Shown piece by piece: positions 42,804 to 51,812 of a DNA stretch of 64,000 bases. Position numbers and translations under genes: made by a program. The DNA lies in the NCBI GenBank assembly GCA_022769485.1, contig JALEJU010000028.1:1-64000 (forward strand), in the 5' to 3' direction. Origin of the DNA: Bacillota bacterium. Lineage in GTDB: Bacteria > Bacillota > Clostridia > Peptostreptococcales > Anaerovoracaceae. A model generated the notes under the pieces. The model was not told where the DNA came from and ran no database searches. It saw nothing but the letters and a program-made list of their open reading frames with translations. Position 1 is the first letter of the stretch, and every line of letters begins with the position of its first letter.

Positions 42804-45176
42804 ATGAACGACAAATCGATTCGCGTTTTAGAGTACAATAAAATAATAGAATTGCTGAAGGCTGAGGCTTCGTCCGCAATGACACGGAATCTCATTGCGG
42901 ATATTAAGCCTTCGACGGATATCTGGGAAATCAAGCAGCGACTAGCGGAAACCACGGAAGCGGTTTCCGTTATTGTGCATAAGGGAACTCTGCCTCTAGG
43001 CGGGTTTTATGATATCACGGGTTGTGTAAATCTGGCGGATAAAGGCGGTGCTTTGACCATGAAGCAACTGCTGGAGGTTCTGTATAATCTGCAGGCTGCC
43101 CGCCATGCTGCGGAGTTTTTGAAGACGGAGCTTCCCCCGCTGCCGGCTATTGACGGCTTAGCGCAGGGCATCAGCCTTCGGCCGTATCTGGAATCGGAGA
43201 TCGACCGCTGCATTCTTTCGGAAGATGAGATGGCGGATTCGGCCAGTCCGAAGCTGAAGGATATCAGGCGCAATATCGGCAGACAGAACGATGCCATTCG
43301 AAATAAAATGAACAGCATTTTGTCCTCGGCGGATAAACAGGGCTTGCTGCAGGACGCTATTGTTACCATGCGGCAGGGGCGTTATGTAATTCCCGTCAAG
43401 CAGGAATACAGAAGCAGATTTCCCGGGATCGTTCATGACCAGTCCGCTTCCGGCGCTACGCTTTTTATCGAGCCTCAGGTAATTGTAAATTTGAATAATG
43501 AACTGCGGGAACTGGAATTAGAGGAACAAAAAGAAATTTCACGGATTCTTATGAGCCTTTCCGGCAGTGTAGCGGAGGCGGCAAAAGCCATCCTTTATAA
43601 TCAGAAAATATTAATCCGACTGGACTATATTTTTGCCAAAGGGAAGCTGTCCATGGGTATGCAGGGGGAGGAACCGAAGATGAACGACCGGGGATGTCTG
43701 CAAATCAAAGAAGGCAGGCATCCGTTGCTGAACAGAAAAAAAGCGGTTCCCATCAGCGTGAGCTTAGGCGGCGATTATGACACTCTGGTTATTACGGGGC
43801 CAAACACCGGCGGCAAGACTGTAACACTGAAAACCGTAGGGCTGCTTTGCATGATGGCGCAGTCCGGGCTGCATATTCCGGCGTCCTCGGAGTCGGAGCT
43901 TCCCGTGTATAAACAAATTTTTGCGGATATCGGGGACGAGCAGAGCATCGAACAGAGTTTATCCACGTTTTCTTCTCACATGAGAAATATTGTAAAAATC
44001 GTGAAGGAAGCAGGAGAAGGCACGCTGGTGCTGCTGGACGAGCTGGGGGCGGGAACCGACCCCACGGAAGGTGCGGCGCTGGCGATTTCGATTTTAAACC
44101 AACTTTACGGAAACGGCGCCCAGACCATAGCGACGACCCACTATACGGAATTAAAAAAGTACGCGTTGGGGACTTACGGTGTGGAGAACGCGTCCATGGA
44201 ATTCAACGTAGAGACCCTTTCTCCCACATACCGTTTGACTATCGGAACGCCCGGGCGATCCAACGCTTTTGAAATTTCCAGAAAGCTGGGGCTTGATGAA
44301 AGCTTGATCGACTATGCCAAAACCCTTTTGAATCAGGAAGATATCGCTTTTGAAGAAGTGCTTTCTTCCATTGAAGAGGATAGAAAGGCGGCGGAGGAAG
44401 AGCGGGACGAGGCTTCCTGTCTGCGTATGCAGTTAAAGAAGAAAGAGGAGGAGCTGGAGCGCCAAAAGCAGAAACTGGAACGGCAGAGGGAAAAAATACT
44501 GGCCGACGCCAGAGAAGAGGCTGCCGGAATGATTCGGGAAGCCAGGGAATTGGCGGATTCGGTAAACAAAGAGTTAAAGGCTTTGAAAAAAACCCGGGAT
44601 CCGGGGAAACAGATGCAGAAACAGGAATCTGTCCGCAAGAAGCTTCGGGAGGGAAAAGACAAGTACCAGACCCAGGCTGCGGAGTATCTGCCGGAAAATT
44701 TCCAGCCTGTAAATCCCAAAGATTTGAGATTGGGAGACCGGGTTCGGGTTCTGAATCTGGATCAAAAAGCCAATGTTCTTACTCTGCCGGATGAAAAAGG
44801 TGATCTGCAGGTGCAGGCGGGATTGCTGAAGCTTAACGTAAATCTGTCCCAAATTGCAAAGGTGCAGGACGGCGGAAAAAAATCTGCCCAAAAGGGACGT
44901 TACGGCGGTCTTTATGCCAATAAAGCAAGGAGCGTGGCTTCTTCTATCAACGTCATCGGGAAAGTGCTGGATGACGCGGTGATGGAAGTGGACAAATATC
45001 TGGATGATGCGTATATGGGCGGACTGAAGGAAGTGACGGTAATTCACGGACGGGGCGCCGGCATTCTGAGGGAAGGCTTGGCTAACATGTTCCGCACACA
45101 CAAGCATGTGGCCAGGTTTCGCAAAGGCGTTTACAACGAAGGCGGCGACGGCGTGACTATCGTGACTTTAAAATAA
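42804..45176 (+). CDS. mutS2: Endonuclease MutS2 (ribosome collision factor)
   Basis: The 790-residue protein lacks the mismatch-reading domains of MutS but has the core, the ATPase with Walker A GPNTGGKT near 332-339 and LVLLDELGAGTDPTEG, a long charged coiled coil, and a C-terminal Smr domain (about 717-790, VTVIHGRGAGILREGL). Such proteins suppress recombination and, in Bacillus, split collided ribosomes. GAGGAG precedes ATG. Confidence 0.96.
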   Translation: MNDKSIRVLEYNKIIELLKAEASSAMTRNLIADIKPSTDIWEIKQRLAETTEAVSVIVHKGTLPLGGFYDITGCVNLADKGGALTMKQLLEVLYNLQAARHAAEFLKTELPPLPAIDGLAQGISLRPYLESEIDRCILSEDEMADSASPKLKDIRRNIGRQNDAIRNKMNSILSSADKQGLLQDAIVTMRQGRYVIPVKQEYRSRFPGIVHDQSASGATLFIEPQVIVNLNNELRELELEEQKEISRILMSLSGSVAEAAKAILYNQKILIRLDYIFAKGKLSMGMQGEEPKMNDRGCLQIKEGRHPLLNRKKAVPISVSLGGDYDTLVITGPNTGGKTVTLKTVGLLCMMAQSGLHIPASSESELPVYKQIFADIGDEQSIEQSLSTFSSHMRNIVKIVKEAGEGTLVLLDELGAGTDPTEGAALAISILNQLYGNGAQTIATTHYTELKKYALGTYGVENASMEFNVETLSPTYRLTIGTPGRSNAFEISRKLGLDESLIDYAKTLLNQEDIAFEEVLSSIEEDRKAAEEERDEASCLRMQLKKKEEELERQKQKLERQREKILADAREEAAGMIREARELADSVNKELKALKKTRDPGKQMQKQESVRKKLREGKDKYQTQAAEYLPENFQPVNPKDLRLGDRVRVLNLDQKANVLTLPDEKGDLQVQAGLLKLNVNLSQIAKVQDGGKKSAQKGRYGGLYANKARSVASSINVIGKVLDDAVMEVDKYLDDAYMGGLKEVTVIHGRGAGILREGLANMFRTHKHVARFRKGVYNEGGDGVTIVTLK

Positions 45177-45197
45177 GCATTGAGGGAGGATTCGGAA

Positions 45198-45641
45198 ATG
45201 TATGTGATCAGCGCTTGTTTGCTTGGAGAAAACTGCAAGTACAACGGCGGAAACAATGACTGCCAAGCGGTTCATAAGCTGGCGGAAAGCGTGCATGTTG
45301 TTCCGGTTTGCCCGGAAGTCGCGGGAGGGCTGCCCATTCCCCGGCCTCCGGCAGAACTGAGAAACGGACCCGACGAACGGCGGGTGATAAACCGGGAAGG
45401 CGCGGATGTGACCGAAGCGTTTGCCCGGGGCGCGCGGCTGGAATGGGAACGGGTGCAGAAAGAAGCCGAGAAACTCGGAGAGCCCATTGAATGTGCGGTT
45501 CTGAGAAAGGGAAGTCCCACCTGCGGCTCCGGAAAGATTTATGACGGGACGTTTACAAAGAAAATGATCAGCGGAGACGGTGTGTTTGCCGCTTTGCTGA
45601 AGGAAAATGGCATAAAGGTGATAACGGAGGAGGAGTTATAG
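45198..45641 (+). CDS. DUF523 cysteine-motif protein
   Basis: The 147-residue protein matches DUF523: early SACLLGENCKYNGG, middle VCPEVAGGLPIPRPPAE, and LRKGSPTCGSGKIYDG. The conserved cysteines suggest metal or cluster binding, but no function is established. ATG at 45198 follows GGGAGGA by 7 bases; an upstream in-frame ATG at 45180 overlaps the mutS2 end region without a site. The argS ATG follows its stop directly. Confidence 0.85.
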   Translation: MYVISACLLGENCKYNGGNNDCQAVHKLAESVHVVPVCPEVAGGLPIPRPPAELRNGPDERRVINREGADVTEAFARGARLEWERVQKEAEKLGEPIECAVLRKGSPTCGSGKIYDGTFTKKMISGDGVFAALLKENGIKVITEEEL

Positions 45642-47360
45642 ATGATCGACTTTAAAGAGAAAATTGCGGTATTACTGGAAGCGCAGACAGAGGGCATTTC
45701 CATAGACGATATTCGTGCTATGATTGAAATTCCTGCGGACAGCAAGCTTGGTGACTACGCGTTTCCCTGCTTCCGTCTGGCGAAGGTTATGCGGAAAGCT
45801 CCGGCTCTGATCGCCGCAGGCATTGCGGAATCCCTGCAGGGAAACGATTTGTTTTCGAAGGTGGAAAACGTAAACGCATATGTGAATTTTTTCCTGGCAA
45901 GAGAGGCGTATGTAAAGGAAGTTGTGGAAGCTGTTAACGCTGAAAAAGAACAGTTCGGAGGCAGCAGTCTGGGCGAAGGGAAAAAGGTCATCGTTGAATT
46001 TTCATCCCCCAATATTGCAAAGCCGTTCCATATCGGGCACATTCGGAGTACGGTGATCGGCAATTCTATCTATAAGCTTTACAATTTTTTGGGGTACGAT
46101 ACCGTTCGGGTGAACCATCTGGGGGACTACGGAACGCAGTTCGGCAAGATGATTACGGCTTACCGCCGCTGGGGCAGTGAAGAAGACGTAAAGCGGGAAC
46201 CCATTAAAACGCTGCTGAGCTACTATGTAAAATTCCATGAAGAGGCGGAGCAGGATCCGGCTTTGGAGGATGAAGCCAGGGCGACTTTTACCAAGCTGGA
46301 AAACGGAGAGGAAGAAGAGGTTCGTCTGTGGCAGTGGTTCCGGGACGAATCTTTGAAAGAGTTTACCCGGGTTTACAAAATGCTGGGTATCGAATTCGAT
46401 TCTTATGCGGGAGAAAGCTTTTACTCGGATAAGATGGATCGGGTCGTGCAGATGATGGAAGACAAGGGCTTGTTGAAAGAGTCGGACGGAGCACAGATCG
46501 TAGATTTGTCGGAGTATAACATGGCTCCGGCGCTGATTAAAAAATCCGACGGTTCCACTTTGTATATTACAAGAGACCTGGCAGCGGCCATCTACCGGAA
46601 GGAGCATTACGATTTTTATAAGAATCTTTATGTGGTAGCTTCCCAGCAAAATCTGCATTTCCAGCAGTGGTTCAAGATTTTAGAGCTTATGGGATTCGAA
46701 TGGGCTGAGGATTGCGTTCATATTCCTTTCGGGCTGGTCAGTCTGGAGGACGGCACTATGTCCACCCGGCAGGGACGGGTTGTTTTCCTGGAAGACGTTT
46801 TGAACCGGGCGGTAGAGAAAACCAGAGAGATCATTATCGAAAAGAATGTAAATACGGATAATATAGATGTTACGGCTAAGCAGGTAGGCATCGGAGCGGT
46901 TATGTTCCAGGAACTGTCCAACGGCAAGATTAAGGATTATGTGTTCTCTTGGGATAAAGTGCTGAACTTTGACGGGGAAACAGGCCCTTATGTGCAGTAT
47001 ACCCATGCCAGAGCGGCTTCCGTTCTGCGGAACGGCGGTGCGTCCGCGGAGGCGGCTCTGGCTGACGCAGGCGCTCTGGACGTAAGCTATATCTGCGGCG
47101 ATGCGGCTTATGAGCTGGCACGTTTGATCTACAAATTCCCCGCGGTGGTAGTGGAAGCTGCGAAAAAATACGAGCCTTCGATTGTGACCAGACATGTGGT
47201 TGATGTAGCGCAGGCATTTAATAAGTTCTATCATGATGAGCATATCCTTACGGATAACGAGTCGGAAAAGCGTGCGAAGCTTCTTTTGACCTATGCGGCG
47301 AAGCAGACGATTAAAAACGGTCTTGGCTTGCTTGGAATCGAAGCCCCCGAGAGGATGTAA
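45642..47360 (+). CDS. argS: Arginyl-tRNA synthetase
   Basis: The 572-residue class I synthetase has the N-terminal additional domain, FHIGHIRST with HIGH at 130-133, and STRQGRVVFLED in place of a canonical KMSKS, as is common in ArgRS. The DALR anticodon-binding domain ends the chain. It charges tRNA-Arg. GGAGGAG inside the end of the previous gene serves as ribosome site. Confidence 0.97.
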   Translation: MIDFKEKIAVLLEAQTEGISIDDIRAMIEIPADSKLGDYAFPCFRLAKVMRKAPALIAAGIAESLQGNDLFSKVENVNAYVNFFLAREAYVKEVVEAVNAEKEQFGGSSLGEGKKVIVEFSSPNIAKPFHIGHIRSTVIGNSIYKLYNFLGYDTVRVNHLGDYGTQFGKMITAYRRWGSEEDVKREPIKTLLSYYVKFHEEAEQDPALEDEARATFTKLENGEEEEVRLWQWFRDESLKEFTRVYKMLGIEFDSYAGESFYSDKMDRVVQMMEDKGLLKESDGAQIVDLSEYNMAPALIKKSDGSTLYITRDLAAAIYRKEHYDFYKNLYVVASQQNLHFQQWFKILELMGFEWAEDCVHIPFGLVSLEDGTMSTRQGRVVFLEDVLNRAVEKTREIIIEKNVNTDNIDVTAKQVGIGAVMFQELSNGKIKDYVFSWDKVLNFDGETGPYVQYTHARAASVLRNGGASAEAALADAGALDVSYICGDAAYELARLIYKFPAVVVEAAKKYEPSIVTRHVVDVAQAFNKFYHDEHILTDNESEKRAKLLLTYAAKQTIKNGLGLLGIEAPERM

Positions 47361-47389
47361 ATTTCAAAGGAAAGAGTGGAATCCGAAGT

Positions 47390-48463
47390 ATGACGGAAAA
47401 AAAAGATACAGGGCTGCAGTCCGGTCTGGAGCGTTGGCTGGCCGGGCAGGATCGGGTAGGGCAGTATTTTATGAAATATATGGATCGGTTTATTTTCGAT
47501 GAACTGTCTCCTTCCCACCTGGCTAAAGAAGGACTGGGCTCCTTTATGAAAAATGTGCCGGTTCCTTTCCGGGAAGAAGATCTGGCCGCTTTTAAAGAGA
47601 AAGGCGGGTTGAAAATTACCAGCATTCTGTCTAATATGGCGTGGGTGCTGGGAATCCACCCTGACTTTATGTATGCGGACGAGTATAAAAAGTATATTGA
47701 TCACTATTTTGACGATCGGCTGGCGGCGGCTCTTGTAGGCGAAGCGGCCGGGGAGATGGAGAAGCAGAATTTGGACAGCGCTTTTATCCATTTTCGGGCG
47801 GCTCTGGTGCTCTATCCGGATTATAAAGACGCACTTTTCGGCTATGCCGGGGTGTGCAGAAGTATTTATCTGAACCGGGAGGGCGATGAAGACCGGAGCG
47901 AAGAATATGTGGGGCGTTTTAAAGCGGAATCCATGGAAACCTTTGAGCGGTTGACTGTTTTATATCCGGAATTCGACAGACCCTTCTATTATCTGGGATA
48001 CGCTTACCTGAACATGGGGCTTTACAAGAAAGCGGAGCTTACCTGGAAAGAGTATCTGAAGCTGGCTAAGGGGCCGAATTCAACCTGTGAAGAGGGCGGT
48101 GCGGAGGCCATTGAGGAAATCGAAGAACGGGTAAGGCAGCTGCAGGAGCCCATTCGCATCGAGGAGGGCTGTAATTGTGTTCTCAGCGGGCGGTTTCAGG
48201 ATGGCATTGAGATTTTAAAGCCGTTTTTGGAAACGGATTACAAGCATTGGTGGCCGCTGTTCTATTACCTGGGCATTGCCTATGGAAAACTGGGTGAATA
48301 CAACAGAGCTATTGAACTTTTAAAAGAAGCGCTGGTACAGGAGCCTTCCCAGACCGACTGCATGGAGGAGCTGATCCTGGTCTGCAGAGAGGCAGGAAGA
48401 GATGATCTGGCGGAAAAATATGAAAATAAATTAAAATTGATTCAAAGCCAGCGGGCTCAGTAA
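47390..48463 (+). CDS. Tetratricopeptide-repeat protein, function unknown
   Basis: The 357-residue protein carries TPR motifs at about 120-150 (LDSAFIHFRAALVLYPDY), 185-215 (FDRPFYYLGYAYLNMGLYKKA, cited in part: YLGYAYLNMG), and 285-320 (YYLGIAYGKLGEYNRAIELL). The N-terminal third is helical with no recognised domain. No signal peptide or membrane segment is seen. It is likely a cytosolic scaffold. It lies between argS and iorA, on the same strand with short gaps, and may be co-expressed with the iorAB oxidoreductase. Confidence 0.8.
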   Translation: MTEKKDTGLQSGLERWLAGQDRVGQYFMKYMDRFIFDELSPSHLAKEGLGSFMKNVPVPFREEDLAAFKEKGGLKITSILSNMAWVLGIHPDFMYADEYKKYIDHYFDDRLAAALVGEAAGEMEKQNLDSAFIHFRAALVLYPDYKDALFGYAGVCRSIYLNREGDEDRSEEYVGRFKAESMETFERLTVLYPEFDRPFYYLGYAYLNMGLYKKAELTWKEYLKLAKGPNSTCEEGGAEAIEEIEERVRQLQEPIRIEEGCNCVLSGRFQDGIEILKPFLETDYKHWWPLFYYLGIAYGKLGEYNRAIELLKEALVQEPSQTDCMEELILVCREAGRDDLAEKYENKLKLIQSQRAQ

Positions 48464-48478
48464 AGCGAGGAAACAGAG

Positions 48479-50239
48479 ATGAAAAAATTGTTAACGGGAA
48501 ACGAAGCGGTAGCCAGAGGCGCATATGAAGCCGGGGTGAAGTTCGCTTCTGCTTATCCGGGAACTCCCAGCACGGAGATTCTGGAGGCTATGGTAAATTA
48601 TAAAGAAGATTGTTACAGCGAGTGGGCTCCCAACGAAAAAGTGGCGGTGGAGGCTGCCGCAGGCGCTTCCATTGCGGGTGTTCGTTCCTTGGCGGCCATG
48701 AAGCATGTGGGATTGAATGTAGCGGCAGATCCTCTGTTCACATTTGTGTACGAAGGTGTGACCGGAGGCTGTGTGATTGTATCCGCGGATGATCCGGGTA
48801 TGCACAGCTCTCAGAATGAACAGGACAACCGGAATTATGCGGCGGCTTCCCGGATTCTCATGCTGGAACCTTCCGACAGCCAGGAGTGTAAGGACTTTAC
48901 AAAGCTGGCTTATGAGCTTTCGGAGCGGTTTGATACACCGATTCTGCTGCGCCTAACCACGCGAATCTGTCACAGCAAGGGCTTGGTGGAATTGGGTGAA
49001 CGGGAAGAAAAACCGTATGTGCCGTATAAAAAGAATATCGCCAAATATGTGGCGACCCCCGCTAACGGAAAAGTGATGCGGGCAAAATTGGAAGAACGGA
49101 TTGCGGATATGACGGCGTATTCCAACCAGGCGGAAATCAATGCGCCGGAATACAACGGCAGGGAAATCGGCGTGGTCAGCGCCGGCGTGGCGTATCAGTA
49201 CGCAAGAGAGGTGTTCGGGGAGGATGCTTCCTACTTGAAGCTGGGGATGACGTACCCCCTTCCCATTGACCGGATTCGGGAGTTCGCGTCGAAAGTGGAA
49301 AAGCTCTATGTGGTTGAAGAGCTGGATCCTTATATGGAAACCGCTATTCGGGCTGCGGGAATCGAAGTGGTGGGAAAAGAGATCATCCCTGTTTATGATG
49401 AGCTGAATCCGGATATCGTTCGAAAGAGCGTATGGGGGCAGGAGCCGGAGGGCGTTTCTTCCGAAAAGCAGGCAGTGCCCAGACCTCCCGCTATGTGCGC
49501 GGGGTGCCCTCACAGAGGCTTCTACTATGCTCTGAGCAGGAAAAAGAACGTAATGATCACAGGCGATATCGGCTGTTATACTCTGGGATCCGCTCCTCCG
49601 CTTTCCGCCATGGATACCTGTATCTGCATGGGCGGAAGCATTTCCGAAGGACACGGGGCGGCGAAAGCATTTGAACTCTCGGGGGCGGATACGAAAGTGG
49701 TTTCCGTTATCGGTGACTCTACCTTTTTCCACTCCGGCGTAACGAGCCTTATGGATTGCGTTTATAATCAAAGCAACAGCGTCTCCGTAATTTTGGACAA
49801 CCGGATTACGGGGATGACCGGACACCAGGAAAATCCGGGAACCGGTTACACCTTGATGGGGAAAGAGGCGCCTCAGGTTGATATTCCCATGCTCTGTAAG
49901 TCGCTGGGAATTAAGGATGAAAATTTATATGTTGTGAATCCGCTGAACCTGGAGGAATGTGACAGGGCTTTGGATGAAGCGCTGGAAAAGGATGAGCCTA
50001 CGGTCATTATTACGAAATGGCCCTGTATTTTAAAGAAGTTCAGCCAGCAGGACAAGACGGAATACGATTTAACCAAGAAGAGCTGCACAGTCAATCAGGA
50101 AAAGTGCAGAAAGTGCGGACTTTGTTCGAAAACCGGATGTCCGGCTATCTATTCGGGAGAGACCATTACCATCGATCAGAATTCCTGCACCGGCTGCAGT
50201 TTGTGCAGACAGGTCTGTCCCTTCGGCGCAATCGAGTAG
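48479..50239 (+). CDS. iorA: Indolepyruvate:ferredoxin oxidoreductase alpha subunit
   Basis: The 586-residue subunit has the pyruvate-ferredoxin-oxidoreductase-like N-terminal domain (GNEAVARGAYEAGVKFASAYPGTPSTE in part: AYPGTPSTEI), a TPP-binding domain (GDIGCYTLG and VIGDSTFFHSG), and two C-terminal 4Fe-4S motifs (CRKCGLC and CTGCSLCRQVCP). It oxidatively decarboxylates aryl-pyruvates from Trp, Phe and Tyr to aryl-acetyl-CoA, reducing ferredoxin. The first cluster motif has the altered spacing CxxCxxCx4C (CRKCGLCSKTGC), usual in IorA. It is paired with iorB. Confidence 0.95.
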   Translation: MKKLLTGNEAVARGAYEAGVKFASAYPGTPSTEILEAMVNYKEDCYSEWAPNEKVAVEAAAGASIAGVRSLAAMKHVGLNVAADPLFTFVYEGVTGGCVIVSADDPGMHSSQNEQDNRNYAAASRILMLEPSDSQECKDFTKLAYELSERFDTPILLRLTTRICHSKGLVELGEREEKPYVPYKKNIAKYVATPANGKVMRAKLEERIADMTAYSNQAEINAPEYNGREIGVVSAGVAYQYAREVFGEDASYLKLGMTYPLPIDRIREFASKVEKLYVVEELDPYMETAIRAAGIEVVGKEIIPVYDELNPDIVRKSVWGQEPEGVSSEKQAVPRPPAMCAGCPHRGFYYALSRKKNVMITGDIGCYTLGSAPPLSAMDTCICMGGSISEGHGAAKAFELSGADTKVVSVIGDSTFFHSGVTSLMDCVYNQSNSVSVILDNRITGMTGHQENPGTGYTLMGKEAPQVDIPMLCKSLGIKDENLYVVNPLNLEECDRALDEALEKDEPTVIITKWPCILKKFSQQDKTEYDLTKKSCTVNQEKCRKCGLCSKTGCPAIYSGETITIDQNSCTGCSLCRQVCPFGAIE

Positions 50240-50277
50240 CGTCCGGCTGCCGTGATGGACTCAACAGGGAGGTTAAC

Positions 50278-50868
50278 ATGGATACTGTAAAAAATATACT
50301 ATTGGTAGGCGTAGGCGGGCAGGGAACCATTCTGGCAAGCAAGATTCTGTCTGCCGGATTGATTCAGGCCGGTTATGATGTAAAAATGTCGGAAATTCAC
50401 GGCATGTCCCAGAGAGGAGGAAGCGTGAGCACGCAGATCCGTTTTGGGCAAAAGGTGTATGCGCCGATTATCGGAAAGGGACAGGCTGACGTAATCGTGG
50501 CTTTTGAAAAAATGGAAGCTCTTCGCTGGATTGAATATCTAAAGAAGGACGGCCGCATGGTCATCAATGATTTTGAGATTCCTTCCGTTCCCATTTTAAT
50601 GGGAGCAGCTTCTTATCCGCAGGGAATATTAGAAGAATTGCAGGGAAAAGTCAGAGCTTCGGTGTTTAAAGCATCGGAAATCGCATCTCAGCTGGGGAAC
50701 CCGAAGGCCATGAATATCGTATTGCTGGGGGCTTTAGTAGAGGCCATGCAGATTCCCGGAGAAATCCAATGGGAGGAAATCATACGCAGCACGGTAAAGC
50801 CCGCATTTGCGGATTTGAATGTGGCTGCGTTCAAAGCGGGGCAGGAGCAGGTGAGGATGAACGCTTAG
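50278..50868 (+). CDS. iorB: Indolepyruvate:ferredoxin oxidoreductase beta subunit
   Basis: The 196-residue subunit is a gamma-type POR domain with LLVGVGGQGTILASKIL, EIHGMSQRGGSVSTQIRFG and VIVAFEKMEALRW. It completes the IorAB complex. ATG at 50278 follows GGGAGGT; a much longer upstream frame overlapping iorA is not used. It starts 38 bases after iorA. Confidence 0.95.
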   Translation: MDTVKNILLVGVGGQGTILASKILSAGLIQAGYDVKMSEIHGMSQRGGSVSTQIRFGQKVYAPIIGKGQADVIVAFEKMEALRWIEYLKKDGRMVINDFEIPSVPILMGAASYPQGILEELQGKVRASVFKASEIASQLGNPKAMNIVLLGALVEAMQIPGEIQWEEIIRSTVKPAFADLNVAAFKAGQEQVRMNA

Positions 50869-50954
50869 GTTTAAGCGGAATACAGAGCTTTTTTCGGCGC
50901 TTATTCCCTTGCGGCGCTGAATGAGACAACCCGGCCGGTAAGATGAATATTGAA

Positions 50955-50997
50955 GTATGCCGATTTTTTTCTGTAAAGGTCGGCGTGCTTTTGTTTT
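50955..50997 (+). terminator. Terminator-like hairpin directly before the DUF4430 gene
   Basis: GTATGCCGA (50955-50963) pairs with TCGGCGTGC (50980-50988) with two wobble pairs, followed by TTTTGTTTT. It ends 15 bases before the start at 51013. Upstream (50869-50954) is a further region with GGAATA/TATTCC complements. This could be iorB's terminator or the expression platform of an attenuator for the uptake cassette; no known riboswitch consensus was recognised. Confidence 0.6.
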
Positions 50998-51012
50998 GGA
51001 AAGGAAATGCAG

Positions 51013-51768
51013 ATGGACGGAAAAAAGAGGCGGAATCTTATAATCGGAGCACTTGTTATCCTTGCGGTTTTAGCCGGAGCCTTTTGTTGGAACGGGGGAT
51101 TGCCGGACAGCAGTCAGCCCGCTGCATCTGAAAATACGGGAACCCTGGCAGAGCAGGACAGGGGAGAGCAAACGGGATCGGAGAAGGAAGACGCCGAATA
51201 TGGATTTTCGGGAAATGCGGGGAGCAAACTGAGCGCGGAAGAAAAAATCGAGGCGGCGGAAAAAATTGCGGAAAATACGCCTTCTCAGGCTCCGGCGAAA
51301 AGCGGCGTAAAGAGCGAAAATACCCAGACCGTACAGACATCAGACCCGGGGAATTCCGAAAGCTGCATTCTGTCAATTTCCTGCGCTTCTGTTTTAGCCC
51401 GCATGGATTGGCTGAACCCGGCAAAGACGAACCTCATACCGAAGGACGGATGGATTCTGTCTCCCGTTTCTGTTTCTTACAAGGAAGGAGACAGCGCTTT
51501 CGATGTGCTGCAGAGAACCTGTCGGGAAAAAGGAATCCATATGGAGTTTCAAAAAACGCCGGCGTATAACAGTGTATATATTGAGGGAATCAATAATCTC
51601 TACGAGTTTGACTGCGGCGATTTATCAGGCTGGATGTTTAAGGTCAACGGAAGCTTTTTGAACTACAGCAGTTCTCTGTATAAAGTACAGAGCGGAGATG
51701 AACTGAGTTTTGTTTACAGCTGCGATCTGGGGGTTGACCAGGGCGGTTTTTCTTCGGCAGTGCAGTAA
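51013..51768 (+). CDS. Membrane-anchored DUF4430 (transcobalamin-like) protein
   Basis: The 251-residue product has a basic start and one N-terminal helix (NLIIGALVILAVLAGAFCW), a long Ser/Glu/Pro-rich linker (about 30-115), and a C-terminal DUF4430 domain with DSAFDVLQRTCREKGI, LSGWMFKVNG and VQSGDELSFVYSCD. This domain resembles the C-terminal lobe of transcobalamin. It is likely displayed outside as a capture protein. ATG at 51013 is preferred to 51007 because AAAGGAA lies 8 bases before it. It heads a cassette with EcfT and a fused EcfA-EcfA-S protein, suggesting delivery of a cobalamin-like or other vitamin ligand. Confidence 0.8.
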   Translation: MDGKKRRNLIIGALVILAVLAGAFCWNGGLPDSSQPAASENTGTLAEQDRGEQTGSEKEDAEYGFSGNAGSKLSAEEKIEAAEKIAENTPSQAPAKSGVKSENTQTVQTSDPGNSESCILSISCASVLARMDWLNPAKTNLIPKDGWILSPVSVSYKEGDSAFDVLQRTCREKGIHMEFQKTPAYNSVYIEGINNLYEFDCGDLSGWMFKVNGSFLNYSSSLYKVQSGDELSFVYSCDLGVDQGGFSSAVQ

Positions 51769-51812
51769 AAGGAACCGGCTGCGGGTAAACGCAGCTTAGA
51801 TGGATAAGGAAT

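Noticed and set aside
50017..50277. Extended iorB start overlapping iorA
   Set aside because: The frame runs antiphase through the ferredoxin motifs of iorA; ATG 50278 has a proper ribosome site and the canonical N-terminus.
50869..51012. Cobalamin riboswitch before the DUF4430 gene
   Set aside because: The conserved GCCACTG-type box and surrounding core were not found, though an attenuator-like hairpin is present.
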